DNA of 64,000 bases from Antedon mediterranea (GCF_964355755.1 NC_092675.1:20660912-20724911); one strand, 5' to 3'; positions 36,441 to 50,520 are shown, counted from the stretch's first letter. Numbers and translations are program-made. Notes: generated by a model from the letters alone, not told the origin.

Positions 36441-39124
36441 ATTTAATCTGACCTGCAGTACTTGTGGCAATATTATCTCAAACGTTTGCACATGATCTAA
36501 CTCTCAACCCTAAGATGTAATTAATGAACGAGCAACCCAAATTGAGAAATTCAATACACTTCACTAATGTTTTACCATTGTAACCTTTGACCTTTTACAG
36601 TTATTCAATTCATGAAGGCAGAAATATTAATACTATATTAATACTAATTTTATAATAACTGTAAAATCAATAATAGAAATTGTCCCCAGAAAGCCACAAA
36701 AAAATCTGTTTCTGAATATTACAATTGATCTAAAATTAGATACCGTACCATAATTTGCATTAATTCAATATCACATTTTTTTCTGGCAAAGAAATTAATC
36801 CCATAAACACAACTTTATTTTCTCCTAAAACTATATTTTCCTTTAAAAATGCTGTAAAAGCGGTATAATTTGGCTCAATAAATGATCTTATTGTAATTGT
36901 AAATTAACAGGAATATGTGCCAATAATAAGATTATGGCTGGCAAATAGTACAATACAATACATATCACTAGATGGTGCCTCTTCACTGGATTTGTACTGA
37001 CGAGCAATAACCTCTCTGTGATCTTAGGATTTTGACGTAGAAAAAAAGGCAGAACATTTACCGGGTGTGAAATTTGCTATTCAAAAACACAATTTTCGCA
37101 CAAATTTGCCATTCTAACAAAACTTTTATGGATAGAGGAGAATTAAAAGATGACTTAGTTGGTTGTGTCGTTTATGATGAGATAGAGGAATACAATTTTG
37201 TGTTAGTGCTATTATAATATAGATTCTTGTTTTAAATACTTGTTTTAAATGAAATAATCTTTATTGCATATTCAGTATAATATTCACATAATTTTTTATG
37301 TATAATTGAAAAGTCAAATTTCCAGTTTATGGACCAATAAAGAATCTTGAATATATGAGATTGGATACTAACAATTCAAACCAGACCATAAAAAATAACA
37401 GCACCATAATAATAATAGCACCATAACCACAGAAAACTAGATGAAATACACAAAAAGAAGTGAGAACGTCAAAAATACATAAAAAGATACACTTACTCAA
37501 TTGTCAGATTAAAACAAATAAAATATTTCTTACAAAATGTAGTTTTTCAAAACACTAAATTTTATTCTTGTAAAGAGTAAATTGTACACATTGTGGTTTT
37601 GAATCATATTAATCAAAGGTTAGGCCTATTATCAAAGCAATGAATAAATAAATAAATAGCTCGGTTTTCCTTCAAGAGATTTTAATGCATGAGTGAGTTT
37701 AGCCTTATGAAAGCTAGTATAATCTTGGTTTACACCAGATTGTTTCATGAACCATTCATTATGAATGCTCTAATTTTATCCAAATCTGCTGCAGTAAATT
37801 TTCACACCTAAATGTTATGTTTCAATTTCCAATATATAAAGTAAATTTGTTATTTACAGCCAAATCATTCTTTAAATTTAAAAATAAAGAGATAAAAGAT
37901 ATTCCCTCTCTCCATTTCTTTTCTCTTTTGTGAGATTCATATTTTTGTTACATACTTATTTTTAATAAATACATTTCTTTGTAATCAATCAGTTCTTGTT
38001 TCTCTTATTTTGTTTTTGCATTTACAGTATATATAACACCACAGGCGCCAAACATTAATTTGAAACGCCCGAGTTATATTCTGAAAATCAATTATATAAT
38101 ATACATATATTCATTTTATATTACTTTGTTATATGTTACGTTTCCCAATTGTCTTACAGATGTTGATCAATAAATGTAAATTATATAATTCATTAGTAAC
38201 ATTTTTTTAATGGAAACAAAACAACTCAGCTTTTGAACTTTAGTTGTATTGTCTTTAGTAACTCTCTTTTTTAAAATTTATGCTTGCATTATTTATACCA
38301 CTTTGTATAACACATTTTTATTGAATGTGTCATTTTAATGTCATAAATAGTAATCACCAAAAAATTGATTGAAAAAAAATTACCTGGTAAACTGTAATTT
38401 TAAGAAACCTTCTGGTAAACAAAAATAAATGTAACTTTAACATTCAGAGTGTCCATATTTATTTATTTTCTATTTAATCAATTTTTTGCAAAATACAAAA
38501 CAAATATAGTATAAGGCAAGGAAAGTGCTCAACACCCATGCTAGTTGGTCAACCCAAAACAGGCAAATTAAACAAATTTACGGTACGATCTACAATTATA
38601 ACAATCTACAAGAAATTATCAGATATTTAGCAATTTGATCATGTGGTATTATTTCAATAGATATGGAAGCCACTCAACGCCAATTATGTTTTATATTTAA
38701 GTAATCGTCAATCACAAAGTCCAATTCTGCTGTTCATAACAACATAAAACGGCCCTCCCTTTTCCTATTGGCTGTAAAGTTTTGGTAACCCTACACTGCC
38801 CCTTATGCATATTCATACACATTTACATATGCTAAGAAACGTTTTAAAGTAACGCTATGGTTTAGTATCGCATACACGTTAGAAATACAAATATTAATTT
38901 GGACTCGGAAAAGACAAAAATGAATGTTGATCGCAAGCCTAGCCATGATTGCTTTGTTGTTCGCCTTCAATGCTTACTACGCCAAGAATCGTTAAGTGTC
39001 TACTTTCAGATGAATAAGCTAGCTAGCTACCCATGAATCAATATGAATGATGACATAATAATCCGTCACCTCATATTTTATGTAATGTTATTCCAAATAT
39101 TAAATGATACAGTTCATCACTGAC

Positions 39125-39154
39125 CTTATTTTTGCCTGGACGGTATATATTCTC
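39125..39154 (-). other. Candidate 30-nt micro-exon, minus strand
   Basis: Read on minus: acceptor TTTTTTACAG, then ten codons ENIYRPGKNK, then donor GTCAGTGAT. Its phase is 0/0, so it would fit between the 51851-51940 exon (ends phase 0) and the DIRAS exon acceptor at 28104 (open in frame, phase 0). Very short exons arise by chance, so this is weak. Confidence 0.2.
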
Positions 39155-40371
39155 CTGTAAAAAATTATCTTATTGTTAAAACGAGTACTAGGCCAAAATT
39201 AGTATCAACCTTCCGCATCATTTCTCAAAGCAATATGTCCGTAGCTCCCGCTACAATTACTCCACTTCTCGTTCGTTTATACGCGTCGGCCTCAAACGAT
39301 CTTTTGTAACAAACGACTGCAGCAATCAAACTTCTACTTTACACTGAATGTTTTTGGCATAGCCAGCTAGCTATTCTGTCTTCATATGCAAATATCATAT
39401 TATTCTGATCGATAGATGAGCAATGAAAACAGGCGTGAATATGCGTCTCTCTCTATATTGGGTTCTCTGACGTCAGTTGAAATAAGTCGTTGTTTAGTTA
39501 TGGTGTTGAATTGTAATCAATGGCAAATTGTACAATGCGTCAACATTCAACTGTGTGTACTATAATTACAATAACAAAGACACTCTTGAATGATGGGTAA
39601 AAAACAAAAGCCACAAAAGGTTTATTACACCTACTTTTCTTCTACAATATGCAAAATATTGTATAATAATTAACTACTGCAGATGTGGTGTTCTAAAAGA
39701 GTAGTAATTATTTTATAGCTCTATTGATATTAAATGTTCATACTAAAATGGTCTTTCTTGGAATCCCTATTGAAAAATAAACCTATTTGTCAATTTAAAT
39801 AACACATAACGCGTTACAAAGAATTTAAATATAACACATAAAAAATAGCGACTATTTTACATGAGATATTTATTAAGGAATTAATATTTGATTGTTTTTT
39901 AGTCACATACCTTCGTACTTTCATTTATAATTAAAAGAACCAGAACAAATATAATGAGAAATAAAGCTATAATCGAATCCTAAAAAACGGACTATGCGGA
40001 AAATATTTTCATGTAGGCCTAGACTTACTTTTTGGTTTATATAGCATAAGGCAGATCAAACAAGTAGGCCTAGCTGAAATTTAAGGTATGTTAAAGAAGC
40101 AGATGGAATAAAATATAACGGAATTAAATAGAGTGTTAATATAATATGTATATTGCAATGAGAAGACGAATATTATTTTGTTATTTGCTCTCGTTATTAA
40201 ATAATTAGAATAAATATATACCTTTTACGGATCGTGTGAACAATTAATAACTTATACTTTAATATATTTATCATGTTTTGTTCAAAAAATACTTTTTTTT
40301 TAGAAATGAACTGGTTAATTAATGTGAGTAGAAAAGAAGGGTTAATTAATGGGTGATTTTTTAGTTAGGTC

Positions 40372-40570
40372 TAAGGCAACTACCCCCTGGACGCTAGACA
40401 ACTACCACCCGGGAAACTACCACCCGGACAATCCCCCCACCCTCTAGGACAACTTTAGTTATCCTAGTGGGTGGTTGTCCTAAGGAGGTAGTTGTCCTAG
40501 AGGGTAGTTGTCCGGGGGATAATTGTCCGGGGGATAATTGTCTGGGGAATAATTGTCTGGGTGGTAATTG
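40372..40570. mobile_element. Foldback element of minisatellite units, copy A
   Basis: The left half is a run of GGCAACTACCCCCTGGA-like units. After CTTTAGTTATCC the right half is a run of GGTAGTTGTCCTAGAG-like units, the same unit inverted. The two halves face each other with almost no loop. Same family as 43745-44537. Confidence 0.7.
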
Positions 40571-40842
40571 TTTATTTTAAGGAGAAATCATTTTTTAATC
40601 TAACATTTCTATGTCTTCATTATCGACATGGTTGTGCAAATCATATACAAATAAACATCACATAAAATGTAGTACATAAAACAACAGTGACGCAGAGACC
40701 ATTTTTTCATTAAAATAAACAATTTTATTTACAAATACTGTATAACTTACACATTATTATTTATTATTTCAATTTTAAAACTAGTAACTAAAAAATGTCT
40801 TATGACGTGAACATATCTTATTCACATACGTAACATTGTTAA

Positions 40843-40977
40843 GCTCTGTTCTACACTATCAAACTTTATGTATGGAAATGATTATGTCGTATTTAACTAC
40901 CATATATAAGCATATCACTACCATATTTGGGCACATCACACTTTTTTGTCAATCTAGTTTGATAGTATAGACACAGC
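40843..40977. mobile_element. MITE copy 6
   Basis: TTAA (40839-40842), then GCTCTGTTCTACACTATCAAAC, and at the right GTCAATCTAGTTTGATAGTA then TAGACACAGC followed by TTTAA. The inner palindrome is partly shortened. Confidence 0.65.
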
Positions 40978-41460
40978 TTTAAAGTTTCTGATTCCACCCA
41001 GTCATAATGTGTGGTCATCGAACATAACCCTGTCAACAAATCTGTCCTAAAATTCTTTTTTTTTTAATCGTGATCGATTTGACTCGGGTCTTTTAAATAT
41101 ACTTCCGTAACCGTTTTTTTCGTAAAGCTGGTAACACAATTTTGTACCCCTCACCAATAATACAATCTTCCACAGAATGTTTTATTTTATACCTATTCGT
41201 AATCTTTCTCTTCACTTGTCGAATAAGAATGAGAATCGGCATCGAAGTTGGAGGTAGGCCTATATCTTCGATGGTTTTAAACAGTCACTGGATTTTAACG
41301 TATAGAATTAATTATTTTTCAAAAGAAAATTTTGTTCGATTTTTATTCCGAGACATAACAAAAATTACTCACTGTGACGTGGACTCCTTGATATTAAATT
41401 ACTAACATTCACATACCTACAATCATTTCTAAAATAAGTACAGGATTGTCATTTTCTAAA

Positions 41461-41597
41461 GCTCTACTATCAAAACTTTATGTGACAAAAACATGTTATG
41501 TTTCCATAATATATGGACACGATGGTATACATATCAGTACCATATTTGGGCACATGACACTTTTTTTGTCAAACTGGTTTTATAGTGTAGACAGAGT
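41461..41597. mobile_element. MITE copy 7
   Basis: GCTCTACTATCAAAACTTTATGTGACAAAA at the left (shortened terminus) and TTTTTTTGTCAAACTGG with GTGTAGACAGAG at the right. It lies only 483 bp from copy 6. Confidence 0.6.
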
Positions 41598-42230
41598 TAT
41601 AAACAATAATTTCACTCTTAACGCGAACATAATGTGCTCGCAAATAATAGTACTTACAGCATAGAGGGCGTCGATCTATGCTGATTTACAGTAATGAAAT
41701 AACTATTGAACTCTTTATTATTTTACCGTTTTGGATGGATACACTAAAAAATAATTATTTTCAAATACATTTCTGTGCAAATTGCATTTTACTATCAACT
41801 TCGCATCGTCCACCACGTACCGGCTAATTCCAAGGTTCTCTAATTACCTGATATGCTCTTTTTCAGTGAAGTGTAAAAATTAGCACCAAAATGCCTTGAA
41901 TATATGAAGTCACGTTCATTTAAATATAATTCAATATGCTTACAATTTATGATTTAATTAAAGTTCAGTTTATTTACCGGTAACACGAACTCTCAGAGGA
42001 GAAGGAAACATATTGAAAGAGTTACTAGTGCATTATGTCCCTGCTGGACAAGACGCTATCTGTTCCATTATTGTATTACCCATTACTATTAATGTAACAA
42101 ATGCCTTTTAAAGTACCTATATTATTTTAATTATAATAGCTAGTTACGATATCATAAGAAGCCACCAAGAATATGAAACGTCATAATTGGTTTTGACCCT
42201 TTGCTTCACCATTGCCGTCGTACAGGCTAG

Positions 42231-42265
<35 letters not shown>

Positions 42266-42287
42266 GTCATCATCACCATCATCGTCG
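42231..42287 (+). repeat. (CAT)n microsatellite with dispersed-repeat flank
   Basis: About 19 near-perfect ATC/CAT triplets, followed by GTTATGTCATCCACTGCTGG and ATGTAAACC. This resembles a repeat whose 3' flank often carries TCATC runs. No gene. Confidence 0.7.
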
Positions 42288-42675
42288 GTTATGTCATCCA
42301 CTGCTGGATGTAAACCTAGAGCATTTTCCATTTCTTCTTCTTTGAACATCGACCAGTTATCGTATCCTCCTTAGATATCTCTTGAGGTCATCTCTCCATC
42401 TTCTTTTTGTGTCTTCTTCGTCTTCCATCCATGGTTGCCACTCCATGTGACTTTTTAGTCTCTTTGTCCGTTATTATTTGTCATGCCCATCTCTATATTT
42501 CATTTCTTTCATTTTAAAAATATCTTTAACGTGAGTTATTTTTCTTTTTCACGACCGACTGAACTACTGTATTATGTGCGCATGTGGGAATATTAAGTTT
42601 GTCCTCGCTCCCCACCTCGACACAGGTTTGATAGTTTCTAGATCCCAAAGACAACGTTTAGCCATATTGCTAGTT

Positions 42676-42750
42676 TTGACTTAATATTAGTAAAAAAAAA
42701 TTTTTTTTGGCACATATGGCGTTTCATACGTATACTATTTGAAATAACTA
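42676..42750 (+). repeat. Conserved ~70-bp block shared with 55155-55225
   Basis: TTAATATTAGTAAAAA ... GCACATATGGCGTTTCATACGT followed by TA and AxTTGA is shared almost base for base with a block inside the transposon at 55092-56387. Confidence 0.6.
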
Positions 42751-43744
42751 CTTTTGACAATATCTTCTGCCAATGTCTCAATGGATGTGATTGTCGAAAA
42801 CAAATATAGTTGGCATGTCGAAGCCAACGAACGATTGCATTTGCTTCAGTTGTTATCATTCTGCTTGGTTGGTTGAATCATGGAGCAATTTTCTTGTTCC
42901 ACGGTTGAAACCAGAATTGGCTAATTTCCAATCTTCGTTTCTAATCTAACCACTTTGCATCCATATTTTTTTGATCAATATGTATTCCGATTATAAACCA
43001 ATTTAGCCCATTTTACATCAGTGGTGTTAGTGAAGTGTATCGAACTCGTAGTCTAAATATGATACGCATCACTGGTAATAAATGTGGTTTATAGCATCGC
43101 TTAATGAACATTGTGTACGACAATAAATTTATCTAAAATGTTATGTAAAAGGTAATAATGTGTTAGATATCCAAGAATAACACATCATACAAATAGATCG
43201 TTACAACGATGTGATCGTCGCAGAAAAAAAATTGCCAAAACATTTGAAGCCTGGATGAAAACAAAAACAAACTTTGAATAGGGCATTTTGTAGTTTTACT
43301 CTTTATGGTATAACCTTTATCATGCTCTATGCACTAATAACACCTTGTAGATCTTATGTAAACAATGCCACCTTTGCAGCATAACTTATCAAGACTGGCA
43401 CTTAAATTTATGTAATAAACTTGTTATAGTTGTTGATCATATTTCATACAACTTAAGTATATTACTATCATAATAATTGAAGTACATCACTTAAACAAAC
43501 ATGTTGTTATTATTTAAATTTTTAACCCCAAGTTGGCATGATCCATATACCTAGGAAATCTAACTGCCTTGACTATCAGTGTTTATATTTACAATTAATT
43601 TATATCAATGATCTTCCTAATTCCTCGTAACTTTTAATTTTTGTTTTGTTTGCAGATATTTTTTATTCTCATAAAACTGAACGTTTTAAAATAATCAATA
43701 CTGAACTTAAATTTTATCTTCTTATAATAAGCCTAAAAGTTGTA

Positions 43745-44537
43745 ACGCCCTAACCCGGACAATTACCCCCTAGGACAACTATCCTCTAGGACAACTACCC
43801 CCTTAGGACAACTCCCACCCGGAAAACTACCCCCTATAGGACAACTATACCCTCTAGGACAACTACCGCCTTAGGACAACTCCCACCCGGACAACTACCC
43901 CCTAGGATAACTACCCCCTAGGACAACTACCCTCTAGTCCAACTGCTATGCTCCTAGGACAACAACACCCTCTGAACAACCACACCTATATCATGACACC
44001 TACACCTTAGGTTATAATTACGATCTTGTAAAACTTAAGCCTGTTTTCCTGTCGACGTTATTAGGTTATAAAACCGGCGATCACCTACGTAAACATTGAA
44101 ATGTTAACGATTTACAGAAAAAGGTACTCGCTATTGTCATCGTTTCAACTTGATCGTTTTCAAACGATCGTCGTTGAATTGCTCTTAAATGAAAGCTTTT
44201 GCATTTTTTAATATGCGTATCGTCGTCAGCAGTTATTTTTACATTAAACGAGAATCGATCAAATTATTAAAACGTATTCCAATCTTGAAAAATAAAGGGT
44301 GGGCTTATTTTATTCTTGTGTGACATGAAGATGCCGTATATAAATCTAGGAACATACAGTTTACCTAGCTGCACCAGTCAATCAAACAGTCTTCATTTAA
44401 GATCAATCTCTCTCCCTATGTTTTAAAGTTAAGTATTACAATATCGTAATTATAACCTAAGGTGTAGGTGTGGTTGTTCAGAGAGTGTTGTTGTTCTAGA
44501 GGGGTAGTTGTCCTAGGGGCATAGCAGTTGGACTAGT
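43745..44537. mobile_element. Foldback element of minisatellite units, copy B
   Basis: 43748-43930 is a run of about eleven GGACAACTACCCCCTA units. 43931-44040 and 44427-44537 are inverted copies of each other: AGTCCAACTGCTATG, GAACAACCACACC, ACACCTTAGGTTATAATTACGA in the left arm, complement in the right. They enclose a 386-bp loop. The right arm lacks a 14-bp segment present in the left and has one extra unit. The loop has CpG-rich patches and no coding frame. Confidence 0.75.
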
Positions 44538-45269
44538 AAGATAGTGGGACTGGCTGGAGCAGCCCCTTAATATCGATAAAATTGACCCGATTTTTGTTCT
44601 CTCTTTTCTTTTTCAAAACAAATGTTTTACCGTAAGAGCTTATGTTATGCTGTTTAATGACATTATACGTTTACTACTACTACAAGTCCAGTAATATGGA
44701 ATATTGGTTTGGCTGTTATTACTTCATAGAAGAACTTTAATTGATTTTTTTTTTAAATGTTCACCCCACTCCTGAGAAAATAGGACAATACACGTTTTTA
44801 GAACCTAAAGAATAATTATATCCATGATATGTTTATGACTTAAACATTTCTACTTATTTCATTTTATTCCAATTCGTATTCTACAGCAAAGAACCTCCTA
44901 ATTTTACTTTAGATTTAAAAAATAACCTAGACTATTAATCAATTGATTACATTACACGATTTGAAAATCAATCTCTCTCTCTCCCCCGTTTGACAGGTTT
45001 ATATATTTCTTAGTCTTTCTATTATGAAAACATAGCTAACTGCGCCAATTGAGGAAATCGATTTTAAAGTTTGTCATAGAAGTTTTAAAAAACTTAAATC
45101 TTAGGTACATACGTCGATATTTTAATAATTTCACGTCAAATATTGTTAAATGTATAGTGTGGTACAACGCCCTCGTAGTCCCCTCTTCACACACACAATG
45201 CAATTGGCACCAAAAGAAGCAGCTTGTTTATTTGGTTACCAATCGTAGTTGTCCAAAGCTGTATAAGTT

Positions 45270-45665
45270 GTAGCTTGAGGGTAGTTTTCCTCGGGGGTAA
45301 TTGTCCTAGGGATAATTGTCCTAGAGGGTAGTTGTCCTAGAGGGGGTAGTTGTCCTAGAGGGTAGTTGTCCTAGGGGCTAGTTGTCCTAGGGGGTAGTTG
45401 TCCTAGGGGGTAATTGTCCTAGGGGGTAGTTGTCCTAAGGGGGTAGTTGTCCTAAGGGGGTAGTTGTCCTAAGAGGGTAGTTGTCCGGGGGGGTAGTTGT
45501 CTTAGGAGGGTGATTGTCCAGGGGGTAGTTGTCCTAAGGGGGGAGTTGTCCTAAGGGGGTAGTTGTCCTAAGAGGGTAGTTGTCCGGGGGGTAGTTGTCT
45601 TAGGAGGGTGATTGTCCAGGGGGTTATTGTCCGAGTGGTAATTGTCCAGGGGTAGTTGTCCTAGA
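45270..45665. repeat. TAGTTGTCCTAGGGGG minisatellite
   Basis: About 24 imperfect 15-18-bp units (GGTAGTTGTCCTAGG and variants), the reverse complement of the 43748-43930 units. A 112-bp block starting TAGTTGTCCTAAGGGGG is repeated near its right end. It could be the detached outer arm of copy B. Confidence 0.85.
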
Positions 45666-48600
45666 CCCATCGAAACATCGAGAAACTCAACAGTTCTTTT
45701 CAGAACTAACATACGTGGTGTAGGCCTACCGCAAACTAATAATTAACATTTGATTTTGCCATACAAACCTTCAATATATATTATTTCCAGAAATATCGGC
45801 GTCATAAGCAAATTAAAATATTATCTTTCACTTTAGTTTTACCATATATTATTTATTGTAACATTTCATGGGCCAACACAACTAACAAATTTCTCTATCA
45901 GTGATATCAGGATATGTGTAGGGATATCGCGACTATTCCATGACCTAAAGATTCTTTGCAATCTTATTTTGGTGACCTACCACACTGTATTATTACTCAT
46001 GTACTTATATCTTTCAATTATTTGTCTTACTTTTTATTAACATATGTGTGTAAAAATAAAACAAACAAATAATCAATAATATTCATAATTTAAAGCGCTG
46101 TTTCCAAATGTGTCCTAAAGGTTTTATACAGATGTGATATAAATTGTCACAGTGTCAGTTATCACATTAATTAAACTTGAATTATTAACATACCCAACTG
46201 TACATTACAAAAATGTCATAAATGTGTCAATTTGCTCAAGATTAAAATGATTTATAAAACACAATAAGCTAATTAATTAAACGAATTATATTAAATTATA
46301 TTTTAATGATATTTGTTGATTAATTGGTTAACAATTCACGAAACAAAAAATGGTGCGTCCTTCCTATATGAAAACATCTTTCATTCTAGATGCTACATTT
46401 CTAAGCTAAATAATTTACTAGTCTGTTTTTTATTTCCCACCAACACCTAACGTCTAGGACAATCAGTCCTAGGACAACTGCTGCCGTTGAAATCAGTCCT
46501 AGGACTGCTACCGCCTTGGACAATTTCCCCTAGGACAACTTCCCCTGAATTAAGCCTAACATTAAAACAAACAGCTGCACTCACACCAAATCTTAAACGA
46601 ATTTTTGACAACATAGCCCTATATTTATATTTGCGTCATTTTTTGGTTCGTATCGTACCATGCCTAACTCAATTCGGAATGCATGTGAATCTTATACACT
46701 TACCATAACAAACTGAGGGGAGTAATTCAAGGTTAGTGGTCCAGGGGTCACTGTGTCCGAATCTGTGTTTCTGTTTATTTCATGTCCAATTAATCCTATC
46801 ACACTGTATTAGTTTATATTGATGCTTCAACGTTATGGCTCGACATAATCGATATCATAGTTTGTTTCTACGTTATCAAAGAGTTGTTTATACTAATTAG
46901 AGTTTCATATCAACAAAATTAGTACCCTTTCAGCAAGTTATCTAGTTCACTAAACCATTAAGAAATGTCTTCAATTATATCGCTTCAATGGAAACCAAGA
47001 TTAGATTGGCTCCAGTAGCCTAAAATCTATTACGGGGACAACTTCAGGACCCAATACAGTGGCCATAATATGTCCCAATGGGATGATAACTAACTATTGG
47101 TTGAAACGCAACGTTGACCTAAAACTTTGGACCAATGAACACCTTGTCATTCTAGGTCAAGTATAGGCATGACACGCCACTTGTGCCTAAATGTTTCCTA
47201 TGAAGGATGGTGTTAAAATAGTTATTTTTAATGTGTATAAACACGTGTTTCATGGAATACCACAATTATAATTAAAAGGAACCGACTATGTATCCAAATA
47301 GTGGATCAGTTGCTTGATACGTTTATGTTAATAGCCTAAACCAGGGAGTTGTAACAACTCCCTGCCTAAACTAACCTTTCACTTTGTAGTCTACGGATCG
47401 TGTCCTCCAGACTACTGATGTTAATGATTTATTATATCTGTTGTGTAAACAAGTTATCCTTTGTTTACTCGTGTTCTTTCCATACAATCCCACGTGTCAT
47501 GCTTCAAAATGCTTATAAAAGCTATTAAAGCTAAATGTTGCCGTTGTATATACAATATTGCACAAATTAATCTCAATGTCAAATGGAACAATGATTTTGT
47601 TACACAGAAGCAGAAATTGAAAGGCTGTCTAATTTATGACATACTCTTTGTGTGTTATGATCTACGATTGATTAAAGTATGTTTAACAAACACAATTTGT
47701 ATGTAATTCTATGTGTACGTTGCAATTTAACACGTTTATGAATTTGATTTAATAAGACGATTTGAGTGGATAGTAAAATTGTAATAAGATGGTTAAGATG
47801 CTTTGTATTCTGGCTTGTGTAAGGATTATTTCTACGGAAAACCTCAAGAAGATTATTATATTTATGTAAAACATCTTTTGTGTAGGCTAATTGTTTGTCT
47901 TGCGGTGAATTAACACCCAGATATTGGAACAGTGAGAAAACTTCTTATATTACTTTTATGACAATCAGTCTAAACGAATAATCAAATTATAAGTACAGTA
48001 TGTTAATTTCTATCTTTTTGACCACAAAAAAAAAATCTAACAAACTGAGCGAAATACTTGGTAAATTACAGAGGGCGTGCTATTTAATATTTTGGTCTAT
48101 ATTGAAGATACAAATAGAATTATAGATATTTTTTTAATAAGCCTTCGTGTGTTAAATACTTTAAATTAAACTATAATAGGCATGGTTTATTTTAATATTT
48201 AGCTATTGTAATATTTGCTTTCGATTTTTTTCATTAAGATGACAAAGGGCAGAGGGATACCGTCACCGTAACTGTTGAAATGTTGAGGGCGTATGTATGG
48301 TATTCGAATGAGACAACACTGCAAACTGCTTATGACAACTGTCAATAAACTGACAGGCATCGTAATTTAATTTGCTTTTTGATCATTTCAGAATTTAATC
48401 ATTAAAATCCTTCTGATTTAAGTTAAAACATGTCAGTGTAGAAAGTCTACTAACTCCTTTTCTATGTTTCATGAATTTTGGCCCGAATAGTAAAGTGTAC
48501 AACGTTATTTGTGAGGAGACCAGAGACTACCGGTGTAACCTGGTTTCCAACGTGAACTTGTCGATGATGATGAGTGCGGTAATTAAACACGGATCAAAAG

Positions 48601-49170
48601 CTATAATATCTATAGTATTACGTGAGTTGCTGAATATTAAACTTTATTTTAAGTGGGCGTGGTTTTACCTATAATCTTTTTTTGATGATGAAAATATAAT
48701 ACACACACTTTCACCTAATTTTACTCCATATGCTCGCTGTCAAACTAATATCTGCTATTTTACTTCATTTTCCATATAATATTAATAGTATGCTTACTGT
48801 GATTGATGAACCGTATATATTTCTATAAATACCTGATCATTAAATAGACATGATATCGGAAAATCATACCAGAAAATATGAAGGGTTTTGAAATGTTCTC
48901 GACTTGTTCTTTCGGATAGTTCTATTAATTCTGATACGATGATTTTTTCAATTTTTAAGTTAGTTTGTTGTTTGTACAACAATAACAAAAGATGCCAAGT
49001 ATCAAGTAATAAGTACGCCTACAAAATAGCTATAATATTGATTATAATATAGTCTTGTTTTAAATGTTAATAGTTGGTATCCTGTTCTATTGTTTCCTAT
49101 TCATTATTCAGCATCGCAGCGCCCCGGAAGCAAACATATCCTCAGACATGAAAAAGAAATATATTTTTTT
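45666..49170. other. Gene-poor stretch
   Basis: Contains a degenerate GGACAACT-type minisatellite at 46450-46550, a 23-nt perfect hairpin at 47342-47364 and AT-rich DNA. The open frames here are short, lack recognisable motifs and have no convincing splice context. Confidence 0.5.
47342..47364. repeat. Perfect hairpin CAGGGAGTTGT-a-complement
   Basis: 11-bp perfect arms with a one-base loop. It shares CAGGGAGxTGTAA with the hairpin at 55488-55520. Confidence 0.6.
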
Positions 49171-50037
49171 AAATCTGTATACTATTAATCTGTATACGGT
49201 ACTATTAATCTGTATCCTATTAATCTGTATACTATTAATCTGTATACAATTAATCTGTATTTTATTATAATGCGGTATACTATTAATCTGTATACTGTTA
49301 ATCTGTATCCTATTAATCTGTATACTATTAATCGGTATACTATTAATCTGTATACTATTAATCTGTATCCTATTAATCTGTATACTATTAATCTGTATAC
49401 TGTTAATCTATCTCCTATTAATCTGTATACTATTAATCTGTATTCTATTAATCTGTATCCTATTAATCTGTATCCTATTAATCTGTATTCTATCAATCTG
49501 TATACTATCAATCTGTATACTATCAGTCTGTATACTATTAATCTGTATACTATTAATCTGTATTCTATCAATCTGTATACTATTAATCTGTATACTATTA
49601 ATCTGTATCCTATTAATCTGTATACTATTAATGTATATCCTATTAATCTGTATTCTATTAATCTGTATACTATTAATCTGAATACTATTATTCTGTATAC
49701 TATTAATCTGTATACTATTAATCTGTATACTATTAATCTGTATTCTATCAATCTGTATACTATTAATCTGTATACTATTAATCTGTATCCTATTAATCTG
49801 TATACTATTAATGTATATCCTATTAATCTGTATTCTATTAATCTGTATACTATTAATCTGAATACTATTATTCTGTATACTATTAATCTGTATTCTATTA
49901 ATCTGTATACTATTAATCTGTATCCTATTAATCTGTACCGGTATACTATTCATGTATATCCTATTAATCTGTATTCTATTAATATGTATACTATTAATCT
50001 GTATCCTGTTAATCTGTATACTAATCTGTATGATCTG
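49171..50037. repeat. 15-bp tandem array (TATACTATTAATCTG)
   Basis: About 57 copies with A/C/T changes mainly at two positions (TATAC/TATCC/TATTC). Because the period is 15, frames stay open on both strands: pentapeptides such as TINLY on plus, RLIVY or INSIQ on minus. These translations are by-products. A block of about 180 bp (49580-49750 and 49760-49930) is duplicated, including the odd units AATGTATATCC and AATACTATTATTCTG. Confidence 0.95.
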
Positions 50038-50394
50038 TGCGATTAATCGTTCAAAATGGAGTTTACAGAAACAAGTCTTAGTTGTCTTCATCAGTATTTT
50101 CAATTACTGCATTCATATTATTTGCAATAATAATGTATTGATGGGTTTATGTTATAGCTTGACCTCTAGTTAGAATAACGTATTATTTATTCATAGACGT
50201 TTCACAGTGTTTTAATCAATACTTCATCCTTCTATTCGAACGTTTCCCATTTTTAAAACCTAAATTAGTATTTCACATTTCTAGTTTGCGTGTGGGAGCA
50301 CTCTTCCTGAATATACATTGAAGGGGGAGAAAACTAGGCCGAATTTGGGTAACGATAAGACGATTTCACTTTCATGCTCATAACGGTAAAGTAT

Positions 50395-50520
50395 TTGTCA
50401 TGAGAAGAAAATCCTTACTTCTAACAGGATTTGAACCGAAGACCTTAGGATCGAAAAGAACCTATAGCATTTTAACAACCAAGCTACAACTCAACTCCAA
50501 TTTTATCCATATAGTACAAA
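50395..50520 (-). mobile_element. tRNA-derived SINE head, minus strand
   Basis: On minus: TAGCTTGGTTGTTAAAATGC (box A) and CGGTTCAAATCCTG (box B), about 35 bp apart. There is no proper acceptor stem, so it is not a working tRNA. Confidence 0.45.

Noticed and set aside
41142-41405. 87-codon plus ORF
   Set aside because: AT-rich random-looking sequence between two MITE copies, with no motif or splice context.
43748-45665. Telomere-like C/A-rich repeat (CCCCTA)
   Set aside because: The unit is 15-18 bp and variable, occurs in both orientations and is internal; it is not a simple telomeric hexamer.
49185-50103. Long ORFs of 188-258 codons on both strands
   Set aside because: They are translations of a 15-bp tandem repeat. 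All frames are open because the period is a multiple of three.
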